This document shows, piece by piece, positions 54,521-64,000 of a stretch of 64,000 bases of DNA. The position numbers and the translations under genes are program-made. Under the pieces are notes generated by a model, which was not told where the DNA came from, searched no databases, and was given only the letters and a program-made list of their open reading frames with translations. The stretch is from assembly GCA_028554755.1 (NCBI GenBank), contig JAPTOF010000001.1, positions 37,095,501 through 37,159,500 on the forward strand. The letters run 5' to 3'. This DNA comes from Cordia subcordata. Taxonomy: Eukaryota > Streptophyta > Magnoliopsida > Boraginales > Cordiaceae. Within the stretch, counting starts at the first letter, position 1. Each line of letters starts with the position of its first letter.

Positions 54521-55450
54521 AAAGAAAAGTTTAAATGGGTGAAGAGATTGATGAAGCGTACCATGGCGAGAGATGGGAGTTGGGGGTGCGGCCGAGAGTG
54601 AACTGACCGGCTTCGCAAAAGGTGAGTAGAAGGCCATCTTCCCTTTCTATTTGCTTCTCTGCATGAATGATTTCGTATTTGCTAAAACCCCCTTTTTTTT
54701 TTTCTTTGTATGTGCTGGGTTTTCATTCTTTTCATTTTACGGGTTGGAAAAGTGAGACGATTACTGATTTCTTCAAGAATTGGAAAAGGCCAAGCGCGAG
54801 AAACTTCATGCTATATCGAAATATTCTAATTATATCCGATGATTAATCATAGATTCGTTTACTGTCTCCCAGTGTCTGATGATGGTGTAGCTTTTTTTTT
54901 TTTTTTTTGGGGGTGTAAAAATCATCTTTTTCGTTTTCAGGTCCTTCTTGTTCAGATGTACTGAGGGGTTTTGCATCTGAGCATTGTTGTGCGTCCCTCT
55001 TCTGGAGCTTGTATGTTGAAGAAGGATGGTAAAAAGGCTGAAGCTTGTGGCAAGGATGATGGTTTTCCTCCCATTCCAGGCCGGCCTTCATCTCTTTGTA
55101 AAGATGCAATTGCCTACATTACAGGCACAGCAATCATCTCGTCTCTATAGTACTCCAAGGGTATGTGTACCATGTGTTTTCTTTCTCAAATTTGTTGATA
55201 ATTTTAGTTGTATTTGATTAATGTAGGGTAATCCAGGCAAGATACAGACAATGGAGTGACTATACTATTAGGAGAGGCTGTAGGATGTGGGCTTTCATGT
55301 AATTTGCTTGCTGTTTATTCGAAGCCTAATGAAGAAACACGATGGTAAGGAATACATGGACAAAGCTTGTTGGATGCTTTTTGTATGCTTATGGTGCTTT
55401 TATTTGATCTTTTATTTTCTTATTATGTTGTGCAGATTTTTGAAGGGAGT
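54410..55450 (+). pseudogene. multi-exon host gene remnant, product unrecognised
   Basis: I do not recognise the product. Canonical-looking splice signals occur in order: donor AAAAG|GTGAGT at 54,622; acceptor TTTTCAG ending 54,940; donor AAGG|GTATGT at 55,161; acceptor ATCCAG ending 55,236; donor GATG|GTAAGG at 55,345; acceptor TTGTGCAG ending 55,435. From the ATG at 54,573 exon 1 reads MGVGGAAESELTGFAK, and exon 2 continues in frame as CSDVLRGFASEHCCASLFWS and YVEEGW, to a stop at 55,030. The next frame is then open (KKDGKKAEACGKDDGFPPIPG, SLCKDAIAYITGTAII) to a stop at 55,148. Exon 3 has DNGVTILLGEAVGCGLSCNL in the third frame. Splice signals survive but the frame is broken at least twice, so I call it a pseudogene. 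A non-coding or misannotated gene is possible. Confidence 0.45.
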
Positions 55451-56225
55451 AAATTGATTTTGGATGATGCCTTAGGTTTTTTGGTGAATCTTTTCCTTGA
55501 GACTTTTCTTAATATTTATTGAGGTTCAGAGATTTTATTTTTGTTTGGGCAGAGGGAAAGTGAAGTGAGAGGAAGGTTTCCACATGAAACTGTGGTGATG
55601 GTTAGATAAGAGAATGATTGGTGTGATAAAATTTTGGGCTGTGAAACTCATGTGGTCAATGGTCAGATATTGGAAAGGAAAATGTAAGATAAACTCAAAT
55701 TTGAAGAAAGATGGGGAGAGAACTAATGAGCTTTTCTCTTTTTTCCTCATATACTTGTGCTTGAGTTTCTTCTTTACCCTGTCTCGGAAAATGTTCCTCT
55801 ATTTTCTTCAAACTTTGTGCTTTTGAAAGTGGCCTAGCTTGCCTCTGTTCTCGTATTCACACCTTTTGTGTTTCTTTAATCAGGGCAAACAATTAAGAGC
55901 CTCCTTTCTCACAAATTAGGAATGACTTAAATAATTCAGTATAACCCCCATAGGCATGCTTCTGCGGGGGGTTTGGAGAGCAAAAAATTTGCTGCCAAAC
56001 TAACTTCTTGAAATCAGTAGAAGGCTACTCTGGTAAAGAGAATGGTTAAATTACTTTGCCAATAATGTTGAAGTATTTGCAGGAAACCATTTCACTTCTT
56101 TCACTAAGGCACAGCATGTTGGCTTTAATGATACTGTCTGTAATTTGTATGATGTGCTCTTAACTTGATATTATAGTAGTAAGTTTACCTTTACATGAGT
56201 ACATGTGTGTTGATAAGCCATTGTA
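55451..56225. other. spacer, possibly the 3' part of the pseudogene
   Basis: Purine/pyrimidine composition is less AT-biased than typical spacer, and several weak gt/ag pairs exist, but no frame longer than about 70 residues and no motif was recognised. Confidence 0.35.
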
Positions 56226-56452
56226 GGGCCTGTTTAGATTGGCTTTTTTTCAGGGAAAAACACTTTTTTTCCTGAAAAAGTTACACTAAATTTGCAATAA
56301 TTATTTGATTTGGCTTCTAAAAAAGCTGAAAATCTGAAAAAAGCTCAAATACAGCTTTTTTTAGAAGCCAGAGTTTTCATCTTATAAAAAAAAACTGTTT
56401 TTCAAAAGCTGTTAAAAAAACACTTTCGAGAAAAGCCAATCCAAACGGGCCC
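56226..56452. mobile_element. small Tourist-like MITE, family copy 3 of 3
   Basis: Left GGGCCTGTTTAGATTGGC and right (inward) GGGCCCGTTTGGATTGGC are TIRs. 227 bp, nearly identical in length and interior to 35,603-35,831. Flanks GTA / ATA. Confidence 0.8.
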
Positions 56453-57839
56453 ATAGTGTTGATGGCGATGATTGCTGCAGCTTGGAAAGACTTTCATTTT
56501 GCTTCTAATTGAAGAGTCTTTCTGTATTTGTTGGTTGGTTGAGGAGTCACTGCATTTTGCCTCTATGATCTTTCTGGTTCTACGGCTCTGGTTGTGTGTG
56601 ATTTGTTGCCTGATTTACTAAGAATATGCAAGCAAAATTGAAATTTTTCATGCCGTATCAGAAATGGAAATTAGGCCTCTTAATCTCTTGCAAAATTTCA
56701 AGAACTCTAACATTGATAATTACTTGAAGGCATTGTTCAGTGTATTTATAAAATAAGAATATCTAGTGATGTCCTCCTAGATAGGACTGATTCTAGATTT
56801 TTGGGCTTAATTGTTTTACTTGCTTATTGTGGACTTATTTTCTGACTATAGATGGTTCGTTGAGGTCACGTGAACATGAATGATTGCTAATTATGAATTT
56901 GCTTTGCGTTTCACTTGATTTGCTTACATTTCTTCCCCTATTTTTTTGTCTTGATAATAATGACGCTTGCAACTTTAGCATCACTTCTATGTATCATCTA
57001 ACTCCCCTTCTCTGTGTTGTTAATGAAACTTCCTATTATAATGAAATATCCCCAGTGTTTTATGTTGTCCTAGTTTCTAACTTCGTGTCTTTGGTAAATT
57101 CTGAACATGCTGTTGACTAACAACAGTGACCCTTATTAATCATAACAGGACAACGTTTTCTTTTTTCTTGTATTTGGGTGGAAAGGCTAGTTTGGCACCT
57201 GAATTGAGGAGCCCTTTTCCCTTTGCTTTTTCTTTGGCCAAAGCACTTGGGCATTCACATTTTTTTTTTGAAGAGAAAAGCTTGAAAGGGCAAAGACAAT
57301 TGCCCAGGCACTGGTTGCTTTCTCATTAATTTTCTATTTAGGTGCTAAGGCTTGAAGTATAACAATGCACATATTCAGTCGAAAATTTTGTGGCAATCAT
57401 GGCTTTAGGATATGTAATAAAGCTGTACTAGGTAAGTACAAAAACAACATCATCAGATTATAAATAAAGGGCAACTTTGTCTGCGCAAACTTGTCTATAA
57501 CCATCAATAAAATAACAAAGACATCACATCTTGATATAGCAAGATACAGTAATTAGTTACACAGTGGTGTAAGCCAATGTAATCGAATTGGTATTTGGCC
57601 AATTGGGTTGCAGTTGATATATTTTTCGTGGTTGTCTTGCTTCACGTACCTATATTGGGTGTTCTACTGGATGGAGAAAGTAGTGTAGGGTTGCTTCTAG
57701 GGAACCCAAGACCTTGAAATTAGTTATAACAGTTTTTGGTGCAAGGGTCTAATGATTTATCACTTTGCATAGGTAAGGTTCTAACAATATATAGAAAGGT
57801 AGCGTGAAAAATTTCAGAAAATTGTAACTGTTAAACAAC
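56453..57839. other. unassigned spacer
   Basis: Composition is closer to genic DNA than the AT-rich spacers. Open frames at 56,884-57,120 and 57,126-57,329 lack recognisable domains. It may hold introns or 3' parts of the damaged locus at 54.5-55.5 kb, which I cannot prove. Confidence 0.35.
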
Positions 57840-58870
57840 AGCAAGTGCTGTTTGAATTCACAAGGAAAAGATAGAGGAAAGAAAATGATCCAAGATAAAG
57901 GAAGGAAAGGGGAGTATTAAGTCTTATTTGGATAGTTTCAACTATCCGCAAACCCACTTGCAAGCCTTGTGGCCCTCAATTTTAGGACTTGTAGCACGAG
58001 TGCAGATTCCCTTCCCCTAGACCTGCACTTTTATCCTCCAGTGCGGAAATTTGGAAACACTATCTTCATTACTATCCAATATTCCCAAGTGGCTTCTGTA
58101 GGACATAGACTTTGCCAAAGAACCATTACTGCTTAACCATTATCCCTTGTCTTTGTTCTTTGACCTAGAATTCCTTGTACTATGGGCAAGAGTTTCTTCT
58201 TTTTAGCAAGTGAAGTTTGAATGGGAACACTTGTTTTTACTTCCTTTAAGGTTCAATACTTGAAAACCAGGATGTATGCGAGATATAGTTGGCCAATCAA
58301 GTTTTCAAGCAATTGGTCCAATTTTCTTAATGATTCAAAATGGGCCATAGCAACTTGATGAAAGCTCACATTCTTCGAAGGCCTAGTGAGAATTGTCTTT
58401 ATGATTAGAGTCTTAGACTCAAGTTTGGTGGAGGCCTTTTGAGAACACTTTCAAAATGAGTTTCCTTTCTTGATGAATGAATGCTTGTTTTGAGGAGGCC
58501 TTTTGCAAACAATATTTCAGTTCCTTTTAGGGTGGTAAGAGGAACCAATATTTACATTCTCTCCACAAAATTTAAACAATTTCTTCCAAAATGAATTGGC
58601 AAATATAGGATCCAGATCACTAGGAATTGACTTAGGCAACCCATGCAATGTAAAATTTCAGCAAAGAGAATTTCTGCATCATAGTGGCAATATAAGGATG
58701 CGAAATGGGTACAAAATTGCAAAATGGGATAAAATGTGCATATTTAAATAGCTTATCAACTACTAAAAAATGGTTGTTTCCCGTCGGGAGGTTGGTACCC
58801 AGTTAAATAGATTGGGCGAGGGTGTCATCTTCATTTCAGAAGTAGTAAGGGTTAAATCCATTTTGCCCCA
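57840..58870 (-). pseudogene. Ty3/gypsy chromovirus-type integrase and C-terminal remnant
   Basis: Reading leftward on the minus strand: the integrase core start (VVDKLFKYAHFIPF, about 58,730-58,780), LHGLPKSIPSDLDPIFANSF with the second catalytic D (about 58,590-58,650), and SSYHP (about 58,550). Then comes a poorly conserved linker, and at 58,030-58,130 the pattern VLWQSLCPTEATWEYW, which matches the C-terminal end of gypsy polyproteins near the chromodomain. Frames change several times and stops are frequent. RT and LTRs were not found. This is an old fragment of a different gypsy lineage from the Athila element. Confidence 0.7.
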
Positions 58871-59583
58871 TGTATAACAGATAAATGCTAAAATCTTGTG
58901 TAAACTTTTTCATTCACCGAGATCTCCATGAGTTTTGCGAGAGTGGGCTTCTTTTGATTTTTAAGATTATGTTGTCTGATCACGTTTGAAAACAGCAAAA
59001 GCATGTTTGAAAACAACAAAAGCCCCTCTTTTCCTGTTGACAATATGTTTCAACTAATGCTGTCTTTTTCTTCTACATTTTTAGTGTCTTTTAGAAAAAT
59101 AGTGAATACAACTTATGTGATCTAGATTTGAGAAAAAGGACTATAATTTTGCTCGTTAGTTTCTAATCTTGATAAATAATTCTGTTAGTTGTAACTGTTT
59201 TGTATTGCCAATTATTGACAAAGTTAATCAATAGGGCTTGTTTGGGTTGGCTTCTCTCAAAAGAGCTTTTTTTAAAACTTTTGAAACAAGTGTGTTTTTT
59301 GAGAAGTTGGAATTTCTTGATCCTAGAGAAAGTTGAAATTGAGCTTCCAAAAATAGAAAGAATAGAGCCAATGAGACGAGAAATGGCAATGGTACTTTGC
59401 ACCGCTTCTCTCCACAAGAGTATTGCAATGGTTGGAGCGGGTTTTTCGAGCTGTGCAGGGTGGGGCGGGGTTTTTTGCCCCTACCTCAGTATAGGGGTGG
59501 GTAGGGTAGGGATTTATTGATCCCTACCCACTATGCCCCAGTATATGTGGGTGTGTGTGTGTATATATATTATTTAACTATTT
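58871..59583. other. spacer with a partial MITE end and GGGG-rich tracts
   Basis: 59,232-59,350 starts agggcttgtttgggttggcttc, resembling the left end of the 7417/35,603/56,226 MITE family. 59,430-59,550 is rich in ggggcgggg and tagggtaggg with an inverted tagggat-ttattg-atcccta. No gene. Confidence 0.4.
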
Positions 59584-59910
59584 ATACTATATAATAAAGC
59601 AAAACAAGTTGTAATTTCGTAATGCCAAGTGGCGCTCTATATGACAAGCTTTCCATAATTACTTATCAATTACATATGCCCATTCTTAGGTCATTTTTTG
59701 CTTCCCATCATTTATTTAGTTTGATTCCTATATTAAACATTTTAATTTAATTAATATTATGCCATTTCTTTATATATATCATCATTGTTTTATTAATTCT
59801 ATAGTATATAATTGTTTCAATAGCTATTTAGTAAAATGCAAAAACTCTATAGTTTTAATATATTTAATAACATATGTCGCTCCCTGTGTATTGCACGGGT
59901 GTCACATTAG
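59584..59910 (+). mobile_element. short Helitron-like element, copy 2
   Basis: Starts tatactatataataaagc, ends gtgtattgcacgggtgtcacattag followed by T. Apart from small changes it is the reverse complement of 39,522-39,855, sharing caagttgtaatttcgt, cattcttaggtcatttt and atagctatttagtaaaa. The last four bases are TTAG rather than CTAG in this copy. Non-autonomous. Confidence 0.6.
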
Positions 59911-60584
59911 TATCGTTTTATAGTTTTATTATAAGTATTATATTAATGAATTCTTTTTAATTTAGTTGTTAAAATTTCTTATGTCACTTTGAAAACTAAA
60001 GTTCAGATCTCCTTATCAACACTTTGCAATGTTTTTGTATTAGAATCTATTTATGTGTTATTAGTAGGTAGGGACGTAGGGTTTTCTTAAATAGAGGTTT
60101 TAATTTGGTTTTGCTTGGTTGCCTCGCCCGTCGACCTTGTTGATTGGTGTCCCATAGGGATAGGATGGAGTTTTTTTCCATCCGATAGGGGTGAGATGGT
60201 GCTAGGGGCTTATCTTAGTACCAGGTATAGGATAGGAGAAGGGACAAGGATAGGAAAAAAGTAAGGGTTAGCTAACCCCGCCACATTGCCAATACTAGAC
60301 GAGACTTGCGTTGGATTGGGTAGTAGTAGATGCAAATGGACACAGAGAGAAACGCAGACAAATGCACAAGATTGTTTCCAATATGTTACAAACAAGGAAG
60401 CACAACAGATTTCAACATGTTACAATAAGGAAGCACACCTAGCTACTTCCTCTTTATTTATACAATCAATTTTCACAAAAGCCATTTTGCCCCATAAGCT
60501 TTTGCTTAAAACCCAAACTCCCCATGGAGTTTTCATTTTTCCTCAATTCTCTCACTATATCAAGTTTTTCCAAATAAAGAGTTG
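59911..60584. other. unassigned spacer
   Basis: 60,115-60,290 has tagggg, gatagg and ggatagga phrases similar to 59,430-59,550, so the Helitron-like copy may have inserted into one older G-rich element. No gene is supported. Confidence 0.35.
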
Positions 60585-61135
60585 AAGGATATTTTTGGTC
60601 TTTTTATATTTAAAGTAAAAAAAATTTAAATAAAGATATACACAGCCCTCCTAACTCTAGTGAATTTGGTCCATGTGTGTGCTCTGTGTATGAAATGTCT
60701 GCTCTACGTGTGAATCTTGCGTTTGTGTGCTGTGCTTGCTGTGTGTGACTTGTGAGTGTGCTGTGAATCTATGGTGTTTATGCTGTGTGAATCTGTGGTG
60801 TGAATCTTGTGTTTTTGCGTGCTGTGCATGTTGTGTGTGAATTTTGAGTGTACTGTGAATCTGTGGTGTGTGTGTGTTGTGCAAGTCTTTGTTGTGTTGC
60901 CAAATAAAGACTTAAAAAGGATATTTTGGTCTTTTTATATTTGAAAATTTTAAAATAAATATTTACCCAATCCACCTAATTCTAGTGAATCTGGTGTTTG
61001 TGCGTGCTGTGTGTGTGAAGTGTGTATGCCTAAGTGTAAAATGTGTGTGCTCTGTATGGGTGAATCTTGTGTTTGTTTGCTACGTGTGCTGTGTGTGAAT
61101 TGTGATTGTGATGTGAATGTATGGTGGTGAGTCTA
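60585..61135. repeat. tandemly duplicated TG-rich minisatellite block
   Basis: Each copy starts with a unique leader (aaggatattt-ggtctttttatattt...cctaa-tctagtgaat) at about 60,585 and 60,905. Each continues into a tgtgtg-rich part made of tgtgaatctgtggtgtg, gtgctgtg and gaatcttgtg units. The period is about 320 bp. Minus-strand frames (His/Thr-rich) are repeat artefacts. Confidence 0.7.
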
Positions 61136-61768
61136 GAGAGAGGCAGGAGGGGCTAGTTACTCTTTCTTAAATGCCAATAAATTTATACAGGTGGATGCAA
61201 ATGACAGTAACTCTCAGATTCACCCCAGACACATGAAAATTGGATAGATACCAAGGTTAGGTTTGGGTTGCACAAATTGTTTCCGGTGGATCGTCCAAGT
61301 TCATGCTGTCGAATGACAGCTTTAGGATTTCAGTTTGACCATGCAGCACCTTTATCCTGTGGAGCCAAATTTCATCCATTGTTATCACTGTCATCAACAA
61401 GGTTATTTAAGAACCAGAAAAGCTTGGCAATATTGCATCGAAGGAAATGGTGGAATAGGATCCAATAGAAAATTTGCTCAGCAAGCACAAGTTGGGCCAG
61501 ATCGAGTTTGTTGGTAGAAATAGTTGTTGGAAGGCACGAAGAAGTTTCTGTATAAGCACTTTGTGACTGCTGAGTTTTGAAAAGTTCCTTGTGGCAGCTT
61601 TCTTTTAAAGATCTCATCATAGAGGTAAGCTAATTTGCCATTATATTAAAAAAATGTAGAATTTGGAAACCTCGAGAAGAAATTTGACAAGGTACATTTT
61701 TTGGTGTTTTCTAGAGGTATATTACCAAAAGAAGGAAAATAAAGTGAGGATTAATGCAAAGAAAGAGA
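61136..61768 (-). other. 3' flank of the resistance-gene fragment
   Basis: An 82-residue minus-strand open frame (61,620-61,372) shows no domain. On the minus strand a CACAAG|GTAACC junction at about 61,790 resembles a splice donor just before the stop, so part of this region could be a 3' intron and untranslated exon of the adjacent gene. Confidence 0.35.
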
Positions 61769-63622
61769 TCATTGATTTGAGAATGAGGTTACCTTGTGTC
61801 TATCATCATTCAACTTGACAGTGATGCCTGGCTGGAGCTTGTTTAACTGCACTCGAAGCTCATCTAAAAATGGTACAGGCATCCTTGTGATGTTCAAACC
61901 TTGGAGGCTGGTGAGGAAGCTCAAGCCGTCACTCAGTGGGGCTGCTTCAAGGCTAGTGCATCTTTCAATTGCTAAAGTCTTAAGATTGCGCAATGCTCCT
62001 TTTTCAATGGTTAATTGCTGTAATTTTTCCAGACCAGAAAGTACTAGCTGTCTGAGTTGAGGAAAACCAGACGCTTTACAAACCATTGAGTGCTCCTCGT
62101 AGGCGGAATCAAGCAATTGCAGGACCCATAAATTAGGGAGCTTCTCCAATGTTGCCATTGGGTCTTTAACGAGTCGAGAACTGCTCAAGGATAGCTTCTT
62201 GAGACCTTTAGAAATATCCTGGCCTAGTTCGACTAAACGTCCATCAATGTGTAATGTGTGAAGGCTACACTTGAGTAGATCATTGACAATGCCTCGCCGC
62301 GTTTCTGAGAAACAATCGAATTTTTGGACGTTGATGGTTGATTGACATGGATAGGTTGAGATCTCGGTTATGAGGTCAATGATGGCCTGCAAGTCCTCGT
62401 TACTCGCTGAAGTGGTCGCTTCCAGAATCCGGATGCTGGTCAGTTCACGGAGATGCTGCGCTTGACATACACGCGTGTCAAAATTCTCTACTAGTTGTAA
62501 CTCTTTCAAGCCTGCAAAATGCAGCTTGTTATCTCCTTTGGGTTGAAATGCAGTAGGCAAATACAGATGCTTCAACCTTTTAAGCTTCCATAGAATATTG
62601 GGGATGGTCAACTTGCACCCAGTTGCCACCCGTAAATCAAGGGTCTCCAAATTCGACAAGTTGCCTATCTTTGTTTGCAATTCCTGGAGGTAACATCCTC
62701 TAACGCTAAGATATCTCAAGCGAACCAGCTTTTCAATTCCCCTTGGTAACATTCTCGTCTGAAACTTGTAGCCATCAAAGTCTAATACTCTAAGTAATCT
62801 GAACTCCCTGAGGTTGAATACATCTTCGGGCCACAACATATATTCCTCGTGATGGTACGCGTTTTGGAACAGAAGAGATCGAAGATGATTCGCCATTTCC
62901 CTTGCCCTTGATTTTTCCTGTATCAGGTGATCGGGCTGTGTATCTTCATACTTGTCAAGGTACACTGCAAGTCTACGTATCTTAGGGCTTAGAGTAGAGA
63001 GAAAATCATCACCACCACCAAGAATGTTTGAATGCTTGTGGTGCATGATCCGGAAAAACCGATCCGTTTTGGCTTCTTGTACGCACCAATCGCGCATGAG
63101 GTGGTGGAGGCTGCAAGACTTGAATTTCCTGATCGTTGGCACCTCGTCTTCTTGGACGTAGACCATGCCTCTCGCGGCGAATGCGTCCAAGGAGGAGCTT
63201 CCTGTTTCCAGTGCTGTTTCTTTACTTCCATGCCCTGATGGTACGATGATGCCTTCGGCCATCCATAACAAATATAACTTCTCTGCGTCGATGTCTGAAT
63301 CCTCCGGGAAATGCCCCATGTAGAGAAAACATGGCTTCAATATATAAGGCAAGTCATTGAAGCTCATAGACAAGACTTCTTTTATGTCCCCAGAACTTAG
63401 ATGGCGGTTTAGGTATGAGTCGATATTTGCGTGCACCATTTCCCAGTCACTGAACGACTTTGATGCCAGTAGGTTCCGCAGCGCAATAACTGCTAATGGC
63501 AAGCCTCGGCATTTTCTTACCATATCCATTGCCATTGTTTTTATTGCTAAATCATCCTCAATCTCTGCATTTTTAACAAGAAGAAGCAGAAAAGCCATGT
63601 GGATTATCAAACCTATAGTCAT
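61769..63622 (-). CDS. CC-NBS-LRR (NLR) resistance protein, C-terminal part from GLPL to LRRs
   Basis: Encodes 617 residues of an intracellular plant immune receptor. The order is MVRKCRGLPLAVIAL (GLPL motif, residues 40-43 of the frame), ARC2 with CFLYMGHFPED (98-108, RNBS-D-like), KLYLLWMAEG, an LHHLMRD motif (about 172-178) where the family usually has MHD, then leucine-rich repeats from about residue 250 (RLLRVLDFDG, LVRLRYLSVRG, LSNLETLDLRV, LKRLKHLYLP) to the end. The RPP8/RPP13-like wording IPNILWKLKRLKHLYLP points to the CNL class. The P-loop, kinase-2 and coiled coil are missing. The chosen Met is only the frame start and not a credible N-terminus. The LRR part has no stop or frameshift over 1.8 kb, so it is young or under constraint. 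The missing exon may lie beyond the window, or the gene may be 5'-truncated. Confidence 0.85.
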   Translation of the reverse strand: MTIGLIIHMAFLLLLVKNAEIEDDLAIKTMAMDMVRKCRGLPLAVIALRNLLASKSFSDWEMVHANIDSYLNRHLSSGDIKEVLSMSFNDLPYILKPCFLYMGHFPEDSDIDAEKLYLLWMAEGIIVPSGHGSKETALETGSSSLDAFAARGMVYVQEDEVPTIRKFKSCSLHHLMRDWCVQEAKTDRFFRIMHHKHSNILGGGDDFLSTLSPKIRRLAVYLDKYEDTQPDHLIQEKSRAREMANHLRSLLFQNAYHHEEYMLWPEDVFNLREFRLLRVLDFDGYKFQTRMLPRGIEKLVRLRYLSVRGCYLQELQTKIGNLSNLETLDLRVATGCKLTIPNILWKLKRLKHLYLPTAFQPKGDNKLHFAGLKELQLVENFDTRVCQAQHLRELTSIRILEATTSASNEDLQAIIDLITEISTYPCQSTINVQKFDCFSETRRGIVNDLLKCSLHTLHIDGRLVELGQDISKGLKKLSLSSSRLVKDPMATLEKLPNLWVLQLLDSAYEEHSMVCKASGFPQLRQLVLSGLEKLQQLTIEKGALRNLKTLAIERCTSLEAAPLSDGLSFLTSLQGLNITRMPVPFLDELRVQLNKLQPGITVKLNDDRHKVTSFSNQ

Positions 63623-63693
63623 CTCGATACAATAATTAGTAGATGGGTAAAAAAAAAAAATGCGAGATATTGTTATTCTATTTTCGTACTCAC
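63613..63693 (-). other. possible 81-bp intron upstream of the NLR frame
   Basis: On the minus strand CAA|GTGAGTACG (63,693) is a good donor and GACTATAG (63,613) an acceptor, enclosing a T-rich stretch (twelve or so T). The preceding 63,694-63,900 does not read as NB-ARC in any frame, which weakens the idea. Confidence 0.25.
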
Positions 63694-64000
63694 TTGTCTC
63701 GACCTAACTTTTGATATGCCAATTAAGTATATACATAGGACTTATCAGCAGATAAGTCATCTGCTGCTACATCAGAGGAAATTAGGATACTATGATCGAG
63801 TTTGTTGGTCTCATAAAAGATTTCACGAGTCTCTAAACAAGAGGATACCAATTTAATTTGCAGTTACTATGATATATAGCACGTAGCAACTATTCCATCC
63901 CACGTACTCATGAATATTTGGTCACTTCTGCGATGGAGTTGATTCTATCAATTTCTTCAAAGCCAAAATATATCTATCTACACTATAATATAAAGGCATA
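63694..64000. other. unassigned edge region
   Basis: No NB-ARC motif (P-loop GxxGxGKT/S, kinase-2) is visible on the minus strand. The last bases (tatctacactataatataaaggc) resemble the start of the Helitron-like copies (tactatataataaagc) and may open another one. Confidence 0.3.

Noticed and set aside
60657..60975. His/Thr-rich minus-strand frames
   Set aside because: They are translations of the TG/CA minisatellite.

Overview
This is nuclear DNA of a flowering plant, very probably a eudicot. It is strongly AT-rich and has no bacterial-style gene packing. It carries plant-specific transposon lineages: Ty1/copia with an env-like gene, Ty3/gypsy of the Athila type, a plant LINE with an RNase H tail, Tourist/PIF-Harbinger-like MITEs with TTA/TAA target duplications, a hAT-like element, a TRIM and short Helitrons. 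It also holds part of a CC-NBS-LRR disease-resistance gene. Almost everything readable is mobile DNA. The two non-transposon loci are the resistance-gene fragment at the right edge (minus strand, 61.8-63.6 kb) and a damaged, spliced-looking locus at 54.5-55.5 kb whose product I do not recognise.

Layout. 0-1 kb: the 3' end of a copia-type LTR element with one LTR. 1.7-2.6 kb: a hAT-like element with a perfect 8-bp target duplication. 2.68-3.23 kb: a complete miniature LTR retrotransposon (TRIM). 3.8-13.3 kb: a dense run of Tourist-like MITEs, several with clear TTA/TAA duplications, one nested in another and two related copies lying back to back. 13.5-14.6 kb: tandem repeats. 15.5-16.4 kb: a GC-rich island inside AT-rich inverted flanks. 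16.4-33.4 kb: a decayed SIRE-like Ty1/copia element on the minus strand (LTR, gag, protease, integrase, RT, RNase H, env-like ORF), split between integrase and RT by a younger Athila-like Ty3/gypsy element (19,752-28,745) with two LTRs and a CTTAT duplication. 33.8-39.9 kb: MITEs, a 1.15-kb long-TIR element that encloses a short membrane-protein-like ORF, an AT-only stretch and a Helitron-like element. 40.6-46.6 kb: CA/TG-rich repeats, a Mutator-like TIR element and a 5'-truncated LINE. 47-53.6 kb: decayed tandem-repeat families and a 2.1-kb TIR element. 54.2-55.5 kb: the damaged multi-exon locus. 56-61 kb: a MITE, a chromovirus-type gypsy integrase remnant, a second Helitron-like copy and a duplicated TG-rich minisatellite. 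61.8-63.6 kb: the resistance-gene fragment.

How the parts relate. The nesting gives an order of events: copia insertion, copia decay (Trp-to-stop changes, frameshifts, loss of one LTR), and Athila insertion. Athila has two similar LTRs, but its PBS and N-terminal gag are missing, so it could only have moved with help. A CCGGTCGACCGG-type palindrome recurs in both retrotransposon superfamilies, and the two Athila LTRs differ by 13-nt indels inside it. No tRNA, rRNA, CRISPR or intact host gene was found. Boundaries rest on inspection by eye; frame calls rest on translated segments.
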